A stretch of DNA of 64,000 nt from Burkholderia ubonensis subsp. mesacidophila (GCF_002097715.1 NZ_CP020737.1:3038001-3102000), one strand, 5' to 3'; positions 8,470 through 18,515 are shown, counted from the first letter of the stretch. The notes: generated by a model from the sequence alone, not told the origin. A program made the numbers and translations.

Positions 8470-9576
8470 TCAGTACAGCACGACCGAGCGGATCGACTCG
8501 CCCTGCTTCATCAGGTCGAAACCTTCGTTGATCCGCTCGAGCGGCAGCGTGTGCGTGATCAGGTCGTCGATGTTGATCTTGCCTTCCATGTACCAGTCGA
8601 CGATCTTCGGCACGTCGGTGCGCCCGCGCGCGCCGCCGAACGCCGAGCCCTTCCACTCGCGGCCCGTCACCAGCTGGAACGGGCGCGTGCTGATTTCCTC
8701 GCCCGCCGCCGCGACGCCGATGATGAACGACTGGCCCCAGCCCTTGTGCGTGCACTCGAGCGCCTGGCGCATCAGCTTCACGTTGCCCACGCATTCGAAC
8801 GAGTAGTCCGCGCCGCCGTCGGTCAGCTGCACGATGTGGTCGACGACGTTCTCGACCTCGTTCGGGTTGATGAAGTGCGTCATCCCGAACTTCTTCGCGA
8901 GCTCGACGCGCTTCGGGTTGATGTCGACGCCGATGATCTTGTCCGCGCCGACCATCTTCGCGCCCTGGATCACGTTCAGGCCGATCCCGCCGAGACCGAA
9001 CACGACGACGTTCGCGCCTGCCTCGACCTTCGCCGAGTACACCACCGCGCCGACGCCCGTCGTCACGCCGCAGCCGATGTAGCAGATCTTGTCGAACGGC
9101 GCGTCCTCGCGCACCTTCGCGACCGCGATCTCCGGCACCACGATGTAGTTCGAGAACGTCGACGTGCCCATGTAGTGGAAGAGCGGCTTGCCGTCGAGCG
9201 AGAAGCGCGACGTCGCGTCCGGCATCAGCCCCTTGCCCTGCGTCGCGCGGATCTTCTGGCACAGGTTGGTCTTGCGCGACAGGCAGAACTTGCACTCGCG
9301 GCATTCCGGCGTGTAGAGCGGAATCACGTGGTCGCCCTTCCTTACCGTGCCGACGCCGGGGCCGACGTCGACCACCACGCCCGCGCCTTCGTGACCGAGA
9401 ATCGCCGGGAAGATGCCTTCCGGATCCGCGCCCGACAGCGTGTAGTAGTCGGTGTGACAGATCCCCGTCGCCTTCACCTCGATCAGCACCTCGCCCGCGC
9501 GCGGCCCTTCCAGATCGACTTCCTCGATCGTCAGCGGCGCACCCGCCTTCCATGCAATCGCAGCTTTCGTCTTCAT
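8470..9576 (-). CDS. adhC: S-(hydroxymethyl)glutathione dehydrogenase (class III alcohol dehydrogenase)
   Basis: Zinc- and NAD-dependent enzyme of 368 aa, the standard class III length. It oxidises the spontaneous formaldehyde-glutathione adduct to S-formylglutathione and can also reduce S-nitrosoglutathione. Catalytic zinc ligands C40 and H62 and the structural zinc cysteines C92, C95, C98 and C106 are all present, as is the Rossmann motif GLGGIG near residue 195. The ribosome binding site AGGAGT lies about 8 nt before the ATG. The gene leads the adhC-fghA operon. Its upstream region is filled by a 49-bp tandem repeat, which may affect expression. Confidence 0.96.
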   Translation of the reverse strand: MKTKAAIAWKAGAPLTIEEVDLEGPRAGEVLIEVKATGICHTDYYTLSGADPEGIFPAILGHEGAGVVVDVGPGVGTVRKGDHVIPLYTPECRECKFCLSRKTNLCQKIRATQGKGLMPDATSRFSLDGKPLFHYMGTSTFSNYIVVPEIAVAKVREDAPFDKICYIGCGVTTGVGAVVYSAKVEAGANVVVFGLGGIGLNVIQGAKMVGADKIIGVDINPKRVELAKKFGMTHFINPNEVENVVDHIVQLTDGGADYSFECVGNVKLMRQALECTHKGWGQSFIIGVAAAGEEISTRPFQLVTGREWKGSAFGGARGRTDVPKIVDWYMEGKINIDDLITHTLPLERINEGFDLMKQGESIRSVVLY

Positions 9577-9600
9577 CGTGTAACTCCTGTCTAGTGTGTC

Positions 9601-9983
9601 GGCTGGAGTTAGCGCTTTAGCGCTTACTCCAGCCCCATGCTTCGCGGTCGGCCGGAGTTGGCGCTTTAGCGCTTACTCCAGCCCCATGCTTCGCGGTCGG
9701 CCCGAATTCGCGCTTCAGCGCTTACTCCAGCCCCATGCTTCGCGGTCGGCCCGAGTTCGCGCTTCAGCGCTTACTCCAGCCCCATGCTTCGCGGTCGGCC
9801 CGAGTTCGCGCTTTAGCGCTTACTCCAGCCCCATGCTTCGCGGTCGGCCCGAGTTCGCGCTTCAGCGCTTACTCCGGCCCCATGCTTCGCGGTCGGCCCG
9901 AGTTCGCGCTTCAGCGCTTACTCCAGCCCCATGCTTCGCGGTCGGCCCGAGTTCGCGCTTTAGCGCTCGCTCAAGTCCCATGC
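9601..9983. repeat. Eight tandem copies of a 49-bp repeat upstream of adhC
   Basis: The motif CGCTTACTCC recurs at exactly 49-bp intervals (9621, 9670, 9719, 9768, 9817, 9866, 9915), with a degenerate eighth copy at 9964. Each unit carries a GCGCTT-(T/C)AGCGCT core followed by CCCCATGCTTCGCGGTCGG. The copy nearest adhC is a near-perfect hairpin: a 16-nt arm at 9601-9616 pairs with 9619-9634 with one mismatch. Because 49 is not a multiple of 3, the long open frames through the array are not protein-like. The array lies between the adhC ribosome binding site and the xylB 3' end, so it is in the adhC promoter or leader. Confidence 0.95.
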
Positions 9984-9993
9984 AAAGCTGACA

Positions 9994-10029
9994 TGGCCGT
10001 GCCGCGCGGCGTCGCGTGCGGCACGGCCA
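9994..10029. terminator. GC-rich hairpin downstream of xylB
   Basis: A 12-bp perfect stem, TGGCCGTGCCGC (9994-10005) / GCGGCACGGCCA (10018-10029), lies 112 nt past the xylB stop and just before the repeat array. There is no T-run, so termination is possible but unproven. The rest of 10030-10140 holds nothing I recognise. Confidence 0.4.
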
Positions 10030-10140
10030 GTGAAATCGTGCTCACCATGATGGCTGATCGACGCACGCGCCGCGTGCGGGAAACAGCCGCCGCATTGCCC
10101 GAATGCGTCATCGTTGACGCAAAACGACAAGTGCCCGAGT

Positions 10141-11688
10141 TTAAACGTCCAGCGTGAACCATGCAGCGGTCCGCTCATACAGGTCGACGAAGCGCGCGTG
10201 CCGCGCCGCGAGTGCGCGGTCGCCGCATGGCGCCGCCACCGGCGACGCGGCGGGCGCAAGCGCGCGCAGCGCGTCCTCGCGCCAGTGGCCGATCGCCACG
10301 CCGGCGAGCAGCGCGGCGCCGCGCGTCGCGGCGTTCGGGCAGTCGACCGCGTCGAGCGAGGCGCCAAGCGCGTCGGCCAGCAGCTGACGCCAGCGCGGAT
10401 CGACCGAGCCGCCGCCGGCCAGGCGCAGCGACGCGACCGGTGCATACGCGCCGCTCCCGCGCTCCGCCGGCGCCGACACGCCGACATCCAGCCCGCGACC
10501 GGGAGTCGCACCCGCCGGATCATCCGATGCAGGACCGACCCATGCGTGCTCGCCGACGGACAGATCGCCGCGAATCGCATCGAGCCCCGCGCGCAGCGCG
10601 AACGCGACGCCCTCGAACGCCGCCCTCATCATCGCGCCGCGCGTATCGCCGAGCCCGAGGCCGAGCCAGCCGCCGCGCGCGTCCGGATTCATCCACGGCG
10701 AGCGCTCGCCGGTCAGGTACGGCAGGAAGGAGAGCCGTTCGGGCGCCGGCTGCGCGAACGCATCGTCGTAGGCCGCCGGCCAGCTCGCGTAGCCGAGCCA
10801 GCCGCGCACGGCTTCGAGCGCGAGCCCGACGTTCTGCATCGCCGCCATCGCGTAGTACCCGCCGCCCGCCGCCGCGCGATAGCGGTGCAGCCCGCGTCGC
10901 GCGGCGGGCAGCCGGTCCGCGAGCACGACGATCTGTCCGCCGCTGCCGGTCGTCAGCAGCGCGTCGCCGTCCGCGACGAGGCCGCTGCCCAGCGCCGCGC
11001 ACGCGGTGTCGGCCGCGCCGGTCGCGAGCGGCACGCCGGCCGGCAAGCCGAGCGCCGCGGCCGCCTGCGCGGCGAGCACGCCGCACGGCGCCGTCGACGC
11101 GCGCACCGGCGCAAACAGCGCGCGCGGCAGGCCGAGCGCGTCGAGCCGCGCGTCGTCCCATGCGCCGTCGGGTGTCGCGAGCGCAGTCGCGCACGCGTCG
11201 CTCGGATCGGCCGCGACGTCGCCGCCGAGCGCGATGCGCAGCCAGTCCTTCGGCTGCACGGCCCAGCGCGCGGCGCGCAGCGCCGCCGGCTCGCTAGCGG
11301 CCACCCAGCGCAGCAGCGGGCCCGCCATCCCCGGCGCGACCGGGTTCGGCGCGTCCGGCCAGTCCGCCGCGCCGGCGAACCGCGCGGCGCGCGTGTCGGG
11401 CCACAACAGCGCGGGCCGCACCGCGCGGCCGGCCGCGTCGATCAGCACGACGCCGTGCATCTGCCCCGAAAAGCCGATCGCGGCGACCTGCGCCCGTTCA
11501 TCGGCGGGCAGCCGCGCAGCCGCGCGCACGAGCGCGTCCCACCACGCATCCGGCGCGATTTCCGCCCAGCCGGGCTGCGGCGACGACAGTGCATAAGGTT
11601 CGCTCGCGACCGCGCGTTCGACGCCGTCCGGGTCGAGCGTGACGAGTTTCACCGAGCCGGTGCCGAGATCGATTCCGAGCAAGCGCAT
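10141..11688 (-). CDS. xylB: Xylulokinase (FGGY carbohydrate kinase)
   Basis: Sugar kinase of the FGGY family, 515 aa, predicted to phosphorylate D-xylulose to xylulose 5-phosphate, the entry point for arabitol/xylitol-derived pentulose. Visible motifs are the N-terminal phosphate-1 loop LGIDLGTGSVK, the substrate region FSGQMHG, the WPDTRA segment, GAADTACAALGSG and the C-terminal LAGGGS adenosine motif. It is about 30 residues longer than typical xylulokinases, because of an Ala/Gly/Pro-rich insert before LAGGGS. A role with the polyol uptake genes at the left edge is plausible but they are 6 kb away in a separate unit. Confidence 0.87.
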   Translation of the reverse strand: MRLLGIDLGTGSVKLVTLDPDGVERAVASEPYALSSPQPGWAEIAPDAWWDALVRAAARLPADERAQVAAIGFSGQMHGVVLIDAAGRAVRPALLWPDTRAARFAGAADWPDAPNPVAPGMAGPLLRWVAASEPAALRAARWAVQPKDWLRIALGGDVAADPSDACATALATPDGAWDDARLDALGLPRALFAPVRASTAPCGVLAAQAAAALGLPAGVPLATGAADTACAALGSGLVADGDALLTTGSGGQIVVLADRLPAARRGLHRYRAAAGGGYYAMAAMQNVGLALEAVRGWLGYASWPAAYDDAFAQPAPERLSFLPYLTGERSPWMNPDARGGWLGLGLGDTRGAMMRAAFEGVAFALRAGLDAIRGDLSVGEHAWVGPASDDPAGATPGRGLDVGVSAPAERGSGAYAPVASLRLAGGGSVDPRWRQLLADALGASLDAVDCPNAATRGAALLAGVAIGHWREDALRALAPAASPVAAPCGDRALAARHARFVDLYERTAAWFTLDV

Positions 11689-12103
11689 GACGAAGCGACG
11701 ATTTGAATGGACAAGTTTCGATGATAGCGGGATCGCAATATGCGCCCCATTTTTTCGCGATCGTAAATTGCCGATGCGATCGAGCCCACCGTGTGCGCTA
11801 AAACGCCCGTTCGCGGGTTAACCCGGCTCAATTTTTCACACCCCGAAATGACCACTATTTCTTAATCGCGATACACACCATAAAGCGATCCATATTTGAC
11901 ATGGGAGTCCGCATTATTTTGGAGGGCTATAAAACCGGGAAACCCCACTCCTACGGCAGATTCCCGATGCGCGACACCCCGCTTCATGCCGAATTGGCAT
12001 ATCGAACCAGCAAAGAACGGAATAGAACCCAGCGCTCTTGTTGCGGCGTGCCGTTCCGCATAACTTCGTACCACCCCGAATACAAGATCATGGAGTGAGA
12101 CAG
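11689..12103. other. Divergent intergenic region xylB / purine permease
   Basis: A 415-bp region of lower GC than its neighbours. The left part must contain the xylB promoter (AT-rich around 11740-11770). The right part contains the riboswitch candidate at 11903-11965 and then about 130 nt of leader before the permease start, including a small hairpin (GCGG/CCGC near 12043-12060) that could be part of the expression platform. Confidence 0.6.
11903..11965 (+). ncRNA. Candidate xanthine riboswitch (NMT1 motif)
   Basis: The leader folds into an outer stem, GGGAGTCCGC (11903-11912) with GCAGATTCCC (11956-11965), 9 of 10 positions pairing including one G-U. Inside are a second stem GGAG (11921-11924) / CTCC (11948-11951) and a GGG-AAA-CCC hairpin, with the unpaired strand GGCTATAAAACC between them. 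This arrangement and the GGCTATAAAACC/CCCCACTCC core are what I recall of the xanthine-sensing NMT1 class. It precedes a xanthine/urate-type permease gene, the expected target. The class assignment is from memory and should be confirmed with a covariance model. Confidence 0.68.
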
Positions 12104-13477
12104 ATGCAATCGAACACGGTCCATCCGTGCGATGAAGTGTTGCCGACCGGCAAGCTTGTAACGCTCGGACTGCAGCACGTTCTCGTCATGTACGCCGGCG
12201 CGGTCGCCGTGCCGTTGATCGTCGGCGGCGCGCTCAAGCTGCCGAAAGACCAGATCGCGTTCCTGATCAGCGCCGATCTGTTTTCGTGCGGTATCGCGAC
12301 GCTGATCCAGACGCTGGGCCTGTGGGTCTTCGGCATCCGCCTGCCGGTGATCATGGGATGCACGTTCGCGGCGGTCGGCCCGATGATGGCGATCGGCACG
12401 AACCCCGGCCTCGGCATCCTCGACATCTTCGGCTCGACGATCGCGGCCGGCATCATCGGCATCGTGCTCGCGCCGACCATCGGCAAGCTGCTGCGGTTCT
12501 TCCCGCCGGTCGTCGTCGGCACGGTGATCTCGGTGATCGGCCTGTCGCTGATGGAAGTCGGCATCAACTGGGCCGCCGGCGGCGTCGGCAATCCGGAGTA
12601 CGGCAGCCCCGTCTACCTCGGCCTGTCGCTGCTCGTGCTCACGCTGATCCTGCTGATCAACAAGTACGGCCGCGGCTTCGTCGCGAACATCTCGGTGCTG
12701 CTCGGCATCGTCGCGGGCTTCGCGATCGCGTTCGCGCTCGGCCGCGTGAACACCGATGGCGTCTCGCTCGCGCCGTGGGTCGGCTTCGTGATGCCGTTCC
12801 ATTTCGGCTGGCCGCACTTCGACCCGCTGTCGATCGCGACGATGGTCACGGTGATGTTCGTCACGTTCATCGAATCGACCGGGATGTTCCTCGCGGTCGG
12901 CGACATGGTCGATCGTCCGGTGGACCAGGAGCGCCTCGTGCGCGGCCTGCGCGTCGACGGCCTCGGCACGCTGATCGGCGGCATCTTCAACTCGTTCCCG
13001 CATACGTCGTTCTCGCAGAACGTCGGCCTGATCGGCGTGACGGGCGTGAAGAGCCGCTTCGTCTGCGCGACGGGCGGCGTGATCCTGGTGCTGCTCGGCC
13101 TGTTCCCGAAGATGGCGCAGGTCGTCGCGTCGGTGCCGCCGTTCGTGCTCGGCGGCGCGGGGATCGTGATGTTCGGGATGGTCGCGGCGAACGGCGTGAA
13201 GGTGCTGTCGAAAGTCGATTTCGTGAACAACCACCACAACCTGTTCATCGTCGCGGTAAGCATCGGCATGGGCCTCGTGCCGGTCGTGTCGCCGCACTTC
13301 TTCTCGAAGCTGCCGGCCGCGCTCGCGCCGATCCTGCACAGCGGCATCCTGCTCGCGTCGGTGACGGCCGTGATCCTGAACATCGTGTTCAACGGCGTGA
13401 AGGGCGAGAAGGAAGCAAAGTGCGACATCCGCCGCGCCGGTCACGATTTCGACGGGCGGCCGGTCGACCTGCACTGA
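12104..13477 (+). CDS. NCS2-family xanthine/uric acid permease
   Basis: Nucleobase:cation symporter-2 family inner-membrane transporter, 457 aa, with 12 or more hydrophobic segments. The signature region around TFIESTGMFLAVGDM and the motif SFSQNVGLIGVTGVKSR place it with xanthine and urate carriers (XanQ/UacT group) rather than uracil carriers. The start at 12104 has a ribosome binding site GGAG about 8 nt upstream. A riboswitch-like leader for xanthine/urate precedes it, and this is independent support for the substrate class. The C-terminus ends in a charged cytoplasmic tail. Uric acid versus xanthine preference cannot be settled by eye. Confidence 0.88.
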   Translation: MQSNTVHPCDEVLPTGKLVTLGLQHVLVMYAGAVAVPLIVGGALKLPKDQIAFLISADLFSCGIATLIQTLGLWVFGIRLPVIMGCTFAAVGPMMAIGTNPGLGILDIFGSTIAAGIIGIVLAPTIGKLLRFFPPVVVGTVISVIGLSLMEVGINWAAGGVGNPEYGSPVYLGLSLLVLTLILLINKYGRGFVANISVLLGIVAGFAIAFALGRVNTDGVSLAPWVGFVMPFHFGWPHFDPLSIATMVTVMFVTFIESTGMFLAVGDMVDRPVDQERLVRGLRVDGLGTLIGGIFNSFPHTSFSQNVGLIGVTGVKSRFVCATGGVILVLLGLFPKMAQVVASVPPFVLGGAGIVMFGMVAANGVKVLSKVDFVNNHHNLFIVAVSIGMGLVPVVSPHFFSKLPAALAPILHSGILLASVTAVILNIVFNGVKGEKEAKCDIRRAGHDFDGRPVDLH

Positions 13478-13517
13478 CCGCCCGATCGCGCCGTGATGCG
13501 GCGCTGCGTCCGGACCG

Positions 13518-13550
13518 AAAAACGCCACGGCCATGCCGTGGCGTTTTTTC
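13518..13550 (+). terminator. Terminator of the purine permease gene
   Basis: Perfect stem AACGCCACGGC (13521-13531) / GCCGTGGCGTT (13535-13545) with loop CAT, followed by a T-run. Confidence 0.9.
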
Positions 13551-13631
13551 GTTGTGTCATCCGCTTGCGGGCGGAAGCGCCGCGATTCCGCATTGACCGC
13601 CTGTCGCGTGCCGGCGCGAAAGCCCGCGCCC

Positions 13632-13666
13632 AAAAAGAAACGCCACGGACTTTCGTCCGTGGCGTT
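13632..13666 (-). terminator. Terminator of the RND efflux operon
   Basis: Perfect 12-bp stem AACGCCACGGAC (13639-13650) / GTCCGTGGCGTT (13655-13666). Read leftward, the stem is followed by a T-rich tract (AAAAAG on the plus strand at 13632-13637). It lies 108 nt past the stop of the outer-membrane component. Confidence 0.8.
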
Positions 13667-13773
13667 GTCGTTTGCGGGGCATGGCGTGCGTATCGTGCAT
13701 CACGTCACGCACGCCATGCCCGCCGGCTCGACGTTGGCGGTTGCCCGCCATGCATTGCGATGACCGGCGGTGC

Positions 13774-15300
13774 TCAGCCGTTCTTCGCAGCCGCCGACGC
13801 CGGCACAGGCGCGGCCGCCTTGTCGTAGTCGACCGGCTGGTCGGCCGGACGCGGCGTCTCGCCGGCCCGCTGGATCCAGCCGCCGCCCAGCGAACGGTAC
13901 AGGTCGACGAGGTTCGTCCACCGTGCAAGCCGTGCGCTGATCAGCGACTGCTGCGCCGCATACAGGTCGGTCTGCGCGGTCAGCACTGACAGGTAGCTGT
14001 CCACACCGTTCTTGTAGCGCAGGTCCGACAGGTCGTAGCGACGCTGCTGCGCATGCTCGTTGCGCTGCAACGCGGCGATCTGCTGGTCGTACGTGCCGCG
14101 CGCGGCCAGGCCATCCGACACATCCCGGAATGCCGACTGGATCGCCTTCTCGTAGTTCGCGATCTCGATCCGCTTCTGTACGTGCGCGAGATCGAGATTG
14201 GCGAGATTCGCGCCGCCCTCGAAGATCGGCATCGTGATCTGCGGCGCGAACGACCACGCCGCGGTGCCGGCCTTGAACAGCCCGCCAAGCGTCGGGCTCG
14301 CGGTGCCGAACGCGCCCGTCAGCGAGATCTTCGGGAAGAACGCCGCGCGCGCCGCGCCGATGTTCGCGTTCGCGGCGAGCAGGTTCTGCTCCGCTTCCAT
14401 GATGTCCGGACGGCGCGTCAGCAGATCCGACGGCAGCCCGGCCGGGATGTCGGTCAGGAAATTCTGCGCGTCGAGCGGCAGGCCCGCCGGCAGGTCGTCC
14501 GGCAACGGCTGGCCGATCAGCAGCACCAGCGCGTTCACCGCCTGCGCGCGTGCACGCGCCTGCGCCTGCTGGTTCGCGAGCGCCGTCTCGACGATCGTCT
14601 GCGCCTGGCGCAGGTCGAGCTCCGAGCCGGTGCCGTTGTCGAACTTCAGCTTCGTCAGGTCGTACGACGCCTGCGCGGACTTCAGCGTGTCTTCCGTGAC
14701 CTTCAGCAGGTCGTCGGTCGACAACACCGTCAGGTATTGGTCCGCGACCTGCGACACCAGCAGGATCTCCGTCGCCTTGCGCGCCTGCGCGGTCGCGAGG
14801 TATTTCGCGAGCGCCTGGTCCTTCAGGCTCTGGATCCGGCCGAACAGGTCGAGTTCCCACTGCGCCTGCAGCCCGACGTTGTAGGTCGTCGAGATGTTGC
14901 GCCCCGGGAACGCCGTCAGCGCGTTCGGCGTGCGAGTGCGATTGCCGGTGCCGACCGCATCGAGTTTCGGGAACAGGTCCGCACGCGTGATCTGGTACTG
15001 CGCGCGCGCGGCCTCGATGTTCAGCACCGCGACCCGCAGGTCGCGGTTGTTCGTCAACGCGATCTCGATCAGCCGCTGCAGGCGCGGATCGACGAAGAAC
15101 TCGCGCCAGCCGATGTCGGTCGCCGCCTGGCCGTTCGCGCTGCGCGCGCCGGCCGTGGCGGCCGGCTGCGGCGCATAGACGCCGCCCGACGGGAACGCCT
15201 GCGCGACGGGCGCATCCGGCCGCGTGTAATGCGGCGCCATCGTGCAGCCCGTGGCGAAGAGTGCGACTGCAATTGCAGTCAAAGCGTGTTTTTGCATCAT
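13774..15300 (-). CDS. oprB: RND efflux outer-membrane channel lipoprotein (OprB/OprM type)
   Basis: TolC/OprM-family outer-membrane factor, about 508 aa, forming the exit duct of a tripartite drug efflux pump. The N-terminus is a lipoprotein signal (lipobox FATGC, Cys19 from the chosen start). Two repeated long helical regions with internal similarity follow, as expected for the alpha-barrel. The start is ambiguous: GTG 15303, ATG 15300 and ATG 15297 are consecutive. I chose 15300, which overlaps the transporter stop by one base. It is the last gene of the three-gene operon and is followed by a terminator. Equivalent to OprB of the BpeAB-OprB systems by arrangement. Confidence 0.9.
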   Translation of the reverse strand: MMQKHALTAIAVALFATGCTMAPHYTRPDAPVAQAFPSGGVYAPQPAATAGARSANGQAATDIGWREFFVDPRLQRLIEIALTNNRDLRVAVLNIEAARAQYQITRADLFPKLDAVGTGNRTRTPNALTAFPGRNISTTYNVGLQAQWELDLFGRIQSLKDQALAKYLATAQARKATEILLVSQVADQYLTVLSTDDLLKVTEDTLKSAQASYDLTKLKFDNGTGSELDLRQAQTIVETALANQQAQARARAQAVNALVLLIGQPLPDDLPAGLPLDAQNFLTDIPAGLPSDLLTRRPDIMEAEQNLLAANANIGAARAAFFPKISLTGAFGTASPTLGGLFKAGTAAWSFAPQITMPIFEGGANLANLDLAHVQKRIEIANYEKAIQSAFRDVSDGLAARGTYDQQIAALQRNEHAQQRRYDLSDLRYKNGVDSYLSVLTAQTDLYAAQQSLISARLARWTNLVDLYRSLGGGWIQRAGETPRPADQPVDYDKAAAPVPASAAAKNG

Positions 15301-18300
15301 CACTGCCCCTTCTTGCCATCGTCGCCGTTGCCCGGCGTCTCGTCGCGATGCGAGTGCTCCTGAGCCAGGCGCAGCGCCTCGTCGACATCTTCCTTCTCGC
15401 CGCTGAAGATCGCGCGGATCTTCACGAAGAACATCGGGATCATGAAGATCGCGAGGAACGTCGCGGTGATCATCCCGCCGATCACGCCCGTGCCGATCGC
15501 GTGCTGGCTCGCCGAGCCCGCCCCGTTGCTGATCGCGAGCGGCATCACGCCGAGAATGAACGCGAGCGACGTCATCAGGATCGGACGCAGCCGCAGGCGC
15601 GCCGCTTCCAGCGCGGCCTCGATCGGCCCCATCTTCTCCGTCACCTGCAGTTCGCGCGCGAACTCGACGATCAGGATCGCGTTCTTCGCGGACAAGCCCA
15701 CCGTGGTCAGCAGGCCGACCTGGAAGAACACGTCGTTTTCCAGCCCGCGCAGCGTCGCCGCGAGCAGCGCGCCGATCACGCCGAGCGGCACGACCATGAT
15801 CACCGAGAACGGGATCGACCAGCTTTCATACAGCGCCGCGAGACACAGGAACACGACGAGGATCGAGATCGCGTACAGGATCGGCGCCTGCGAACCCGAC
15901 TGGATTTCCTGGTACGACAGCCCCGTCCACGAATAGCCGACGCCTTCCGGCAGCTTCTTCGCGAGCGCTTCCATCGCCGCCATCGCCTGGCCGGTCGACT
16001 TGCCCGGTGCGGCCTGGCCCTGGATTTCCATGGCCGAGATGCCGTTGTAACGCTCGAGCTTCGGCGAACCGTACGTCCAGTGGCCGGTCGCGAACGCGCT
16101 GAACGGCACCATCCCGCCCGAGCCGTTGCGCACGTACCAGATGTTCAGGTCTTCCGGCGTCATCCGGAACGGCGCATCGGACTGCACGTAGACCTTCTTG
16201 ATCCGGCCGTCGGTGTCGAGGAAGTTGTTCACGTACTGCGACGCCCATGCGATCGAGAACGTCTGGTCGATCGCCTGCGCGGTGACGCCGAGCGCGTTCG
16301 CCTTCTCGCGGTCGATGTTCACCTTGTACTGCGGCGTATCGTTCAGCCCGTTCGGACGCACGCCCTGCAGCGTCGGATCCTTCGACGCCATCATCAGCAG
16401 CTGGTTGCGCGCCGCCATCAGCGCGTCGTGGCCGACACCCGCGTTGTCCGTCAGCTCGAAGTCGAAGCCGGCGGCGGTGCCGAGTTCCGGAATCGACGGC
16501 GGGTTGAACGGAATCACCAGCGCGTCCTTGTACTTCGAGTAACGCCCGAACATCCGGCCGATCAGCGCCTGGACCTTCTGGTTCGCGTGCTGACGCTGCG
16601 CGTAGTCCTTCAGCCGGACGAACACGAGACCCGAGTTCTGGCCGCGGCCCGCGAAGCTGAAGCCGTTGACCGTGAACGCGGATTCGACGATCTCCTTCTC
16701 GTCGTTCAACAGGTAGTCGGAAATGTTCGCGAGCGTCTTCGCGGTCGTTTCCTGCGTCGAACCCGACGGCGTCTGCACGATCACGAACATCAGGCCCTGG
16801 TCTTCATCGGGCAGGAACGACTTCGGCAGGCGCACGAACAGCAGGCCGACCGCGACGATCACGACCAGATAGATGATGAGCCAGCGGCCCGAACGCTTGA
16901 TCACGTGGTGCACGCCGACGTGGTACTTGTCGCGGCTGTTGTTGAACGTGCGGTTGAACCAGCCGAAGAAGCCCTTCTTCTCTTCGTGATGCCCTTGCGG
17001 GATCGGCTTGAGGATCGTCGCGCACAGTGCCGGCGTCAGAATCAACGCGACCAGCACCGACAGCACCATCGCCGACACGATCGTCAGCGAGAACTGACGA
17101 TAGATCGCGCCGACCGACCCGCCGGAGAACGCGACCGGCACGAACACCGCCGACAGCACGAGCGCGACGCCGACGAGTGCGCCGGTGATCTGGCCCATCG
17201 CCTTGCGGGTCGCCTCCTTCGGTGACAGCCCCTCTTCCGCCATCACCCGCTCGACGTTCTCCACCACCACGATCGCATCGTCGACCAGCAGACCGATCGC
17301 GAGCACGAGGCCGAACATCGACAGCGTGTTGATCGAGAAGCCCACCAGCGACATGATCGCGAACGTGCCGAGCAGCACCACCGGCACCGCGATCGTCGGG
17401 ATGATCGTCGCCCGCAGGTTCTGCAGGAACAGATACATCACGAGGAACACGAGCACGATACCTTCGAGCAGCGTCTTGACCACTTCCTCGATCGACAGCT
17501 TCACGAACGGCGTCGTGTCATACGGATATGCCACCGACAGGCCATGCGGGAAGTACTTCGACAGCGTGTCGACCTGCTGGCGCACCGCCTTCGCCGTCGC
17601 GAGCGCGTTCGCGTTGGTCGCGAGCTGGATGCCCAGCGCCGCGCTCGGCTTGCCGTTGAACTTGGTGTCGAAGTTGTAGTTTTCCGCGCCGAGCGCGACG
17701 TGCCCGACATCCTTCAGGCGAACCTGCGAACCGTCCTGGTTGACCTTCAGCAGGATGTTGCCGAACTCCTCCGGCGTGCGCAGCAGCGTCGCCTCGGTGA
17801 TCGTCGCCTGCAGCACGGTGCCCGGCTTCGCCGGCGTGCCGCCGAGCTGGCCGCCCGCGACCTGCACGTTCTGCGCGGCGATCGCGCTGGTCACGTCGAC
17901 CGGCGTGAGGCCGTAGTTGGTCAGGCGGTTCGGGTCGAGCCAGATCCGCATCGCGTACTGCGAGCCGAACAGCGTGACGGTACCGACGCCGTTGAGCCGG
18001 CTGATCGGGTCCTTCACGTGCGACGCGACGTAGTTCGCGAGGTCGTAGCGGCTCATGCTGCCGTCTTCGGACGTGAAGGCGAGCACCAGCAGGAAGCTGC
18101 TGCTCGACTTCGTCACCGACAGGCCGAGCTGCTGCACGACCTGCGGCAGGATCGGCGTCGCGAGCGACAGCTTGTTCTGCACCTGGACCTGCGCGATGTC
18201 GGCATTGGTGCCCGGCGCGAACGTCAGCGTGATCGTCGCCGTGCCCGAGTCGTCACTCGTCGACGACATGTACAGGAAGTTGTCGAGACCGCTCATCTGC

Positions 18301-18500
18301 TGCTCGATCACCTGCGTCACCGTGTCTTCCACCGTCTTCGCGGAAGCGCCCGGGTAGTTCGCGGTGATCTGGATCGATGGCGGCGCGATCGTCGGATACT
18401 GCGCGATCGGCAGCGTGAAGATCGCCGCGACCCCGGCCAGCATCAGGATGATGGCGATCACCCACGCAAAGATCGGGCGATCGATAAAAAACTTTGCCAT
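15300..18500 (-). CDS. bpeB: RND multidrug efflux inner-membrane transporter (BpeB/AcrB type)
   Basis: HAE1-family proton-driven drug exporter, 1066 aa, the usual length. The N-terminus [17 protein letters not shown] is canonical. The proton-relay Asp pair is present in [18 protein letters not shown] (about residues 407-408), together with two large periplasmic loops and twelve membrane segments. It pumps drugs, biocides or quorum-sensing molecules from the periplasm and membrane into the outer channel. It sits 15 nt downstream of the adaptor gene and overlaps the outer-membrane gene. The three-gene order and the divergent TetR regulator match the BpeAB-OprB operon of Burkholderia; the precise substrates cannot be read from sequence. 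Confidence 0.94.
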   Translation of the reverse strand: MAKFFIDRPIFAWVIAIILMLAGVAAIFTLPIAQYPTIAPPSIQITANYPGASAKTVEDTVTQVIEQQMSGLDNFLYMSSTSDDSGTATITLTFAPGTNADIAQVQVQNKLSLATPILPQVVQQLGLSVTKSSSSFLLVLAFTSEDGSMSRYDLANYVASHVKDPISRLNGVGTVTLFGSQYAMRIWLDPNRLTNYGLTPVDVTSAIAAQNVQVAGGQLGGTPAKPGTVLQATITEATLLRTPEEFGNILLKVNQDGSQVRLKDVGHVALGAENYNFDTKFNGKPSAALGIQLATNANALATAKAVRQQVDTLSKYFPHGLSVAYPYDTTPFVKLSIEEVVKTLLEGIVLVFLVMYLFLQNLRATIIPTIAVPVVLLGTFAIMSLVGFSINTLSMFGLVLAIGLLVDDAIVVVENVERVMAEEGLSPKEATRKAMGQITGALVGVALVLSAVFVPVAFSGGSVGAIYRQFSLTIVSAMVLSVLVALILTPALCATILKPIPQGHHEEKKGFFGWFNRTFNNSRDKYHVGVHHVIKRSGRWLIIYLVVIVAVGLLFVRLPKSFLPDEDQGLMFVIVQTPSGSTQETTAKTLANISDYLLNDEKEIVESAFTVNGFSFAGRGQNSGLVFVRLKDYAQRQHANQKVQALIGRMFGRYSKYKDALVIPFNPPSIPELGTAAGFDFELTDNAGVGHDALMAARNQLLMMASKDPTLQGVRPNGLNDTPQYKVNIDREKANALGVTAQAIDQTFSIAWASQYVNNFLDTDGRIKKVYVQSDAPFRMTPEDLNIWYVRNGSGGMVPFSAFATGHWTYGSPKLERYNGISAMEIQGQAAPGKSTGQAMAAMEALAKKLPEGVGYSWTGLSYQEIQSGSQAPILYAISILVVFLCLAALYESWSIPFSVIMVVPLGVIGALLAATLRGLENDVFFQVGLLTTVGLSAKNAILIVEFARELQVTEKMGPIEAALEAARLRLRPILMTSLAFILGVMPLAISNGAGSASQHAIGTGVIGGMITATFLAIFMIPMFFVKIRAIFSGEKEDVDEALRLAQEHSHRDETPGNGDDGKKGQ

Positions 18501-18515
18501 GAAACAGGCTCCCGG

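Noticed and set aside
9596..9991. Regular repeats as CRISPR array or repeat protein
   Set aside because: The units are directly joined with no variable spacers, so not CRISPR. The 49-bp period is not a multiple of 3, so the long open frames change register and lack protein-like composition.
11984..13633. 549-codon minus-strand frame opposite the purine permease
   Set aside because: Composition (Arg, His, Asp, Gln) is that of an antisense shadow; the plus strand encodes a clear NCS2 transporter.
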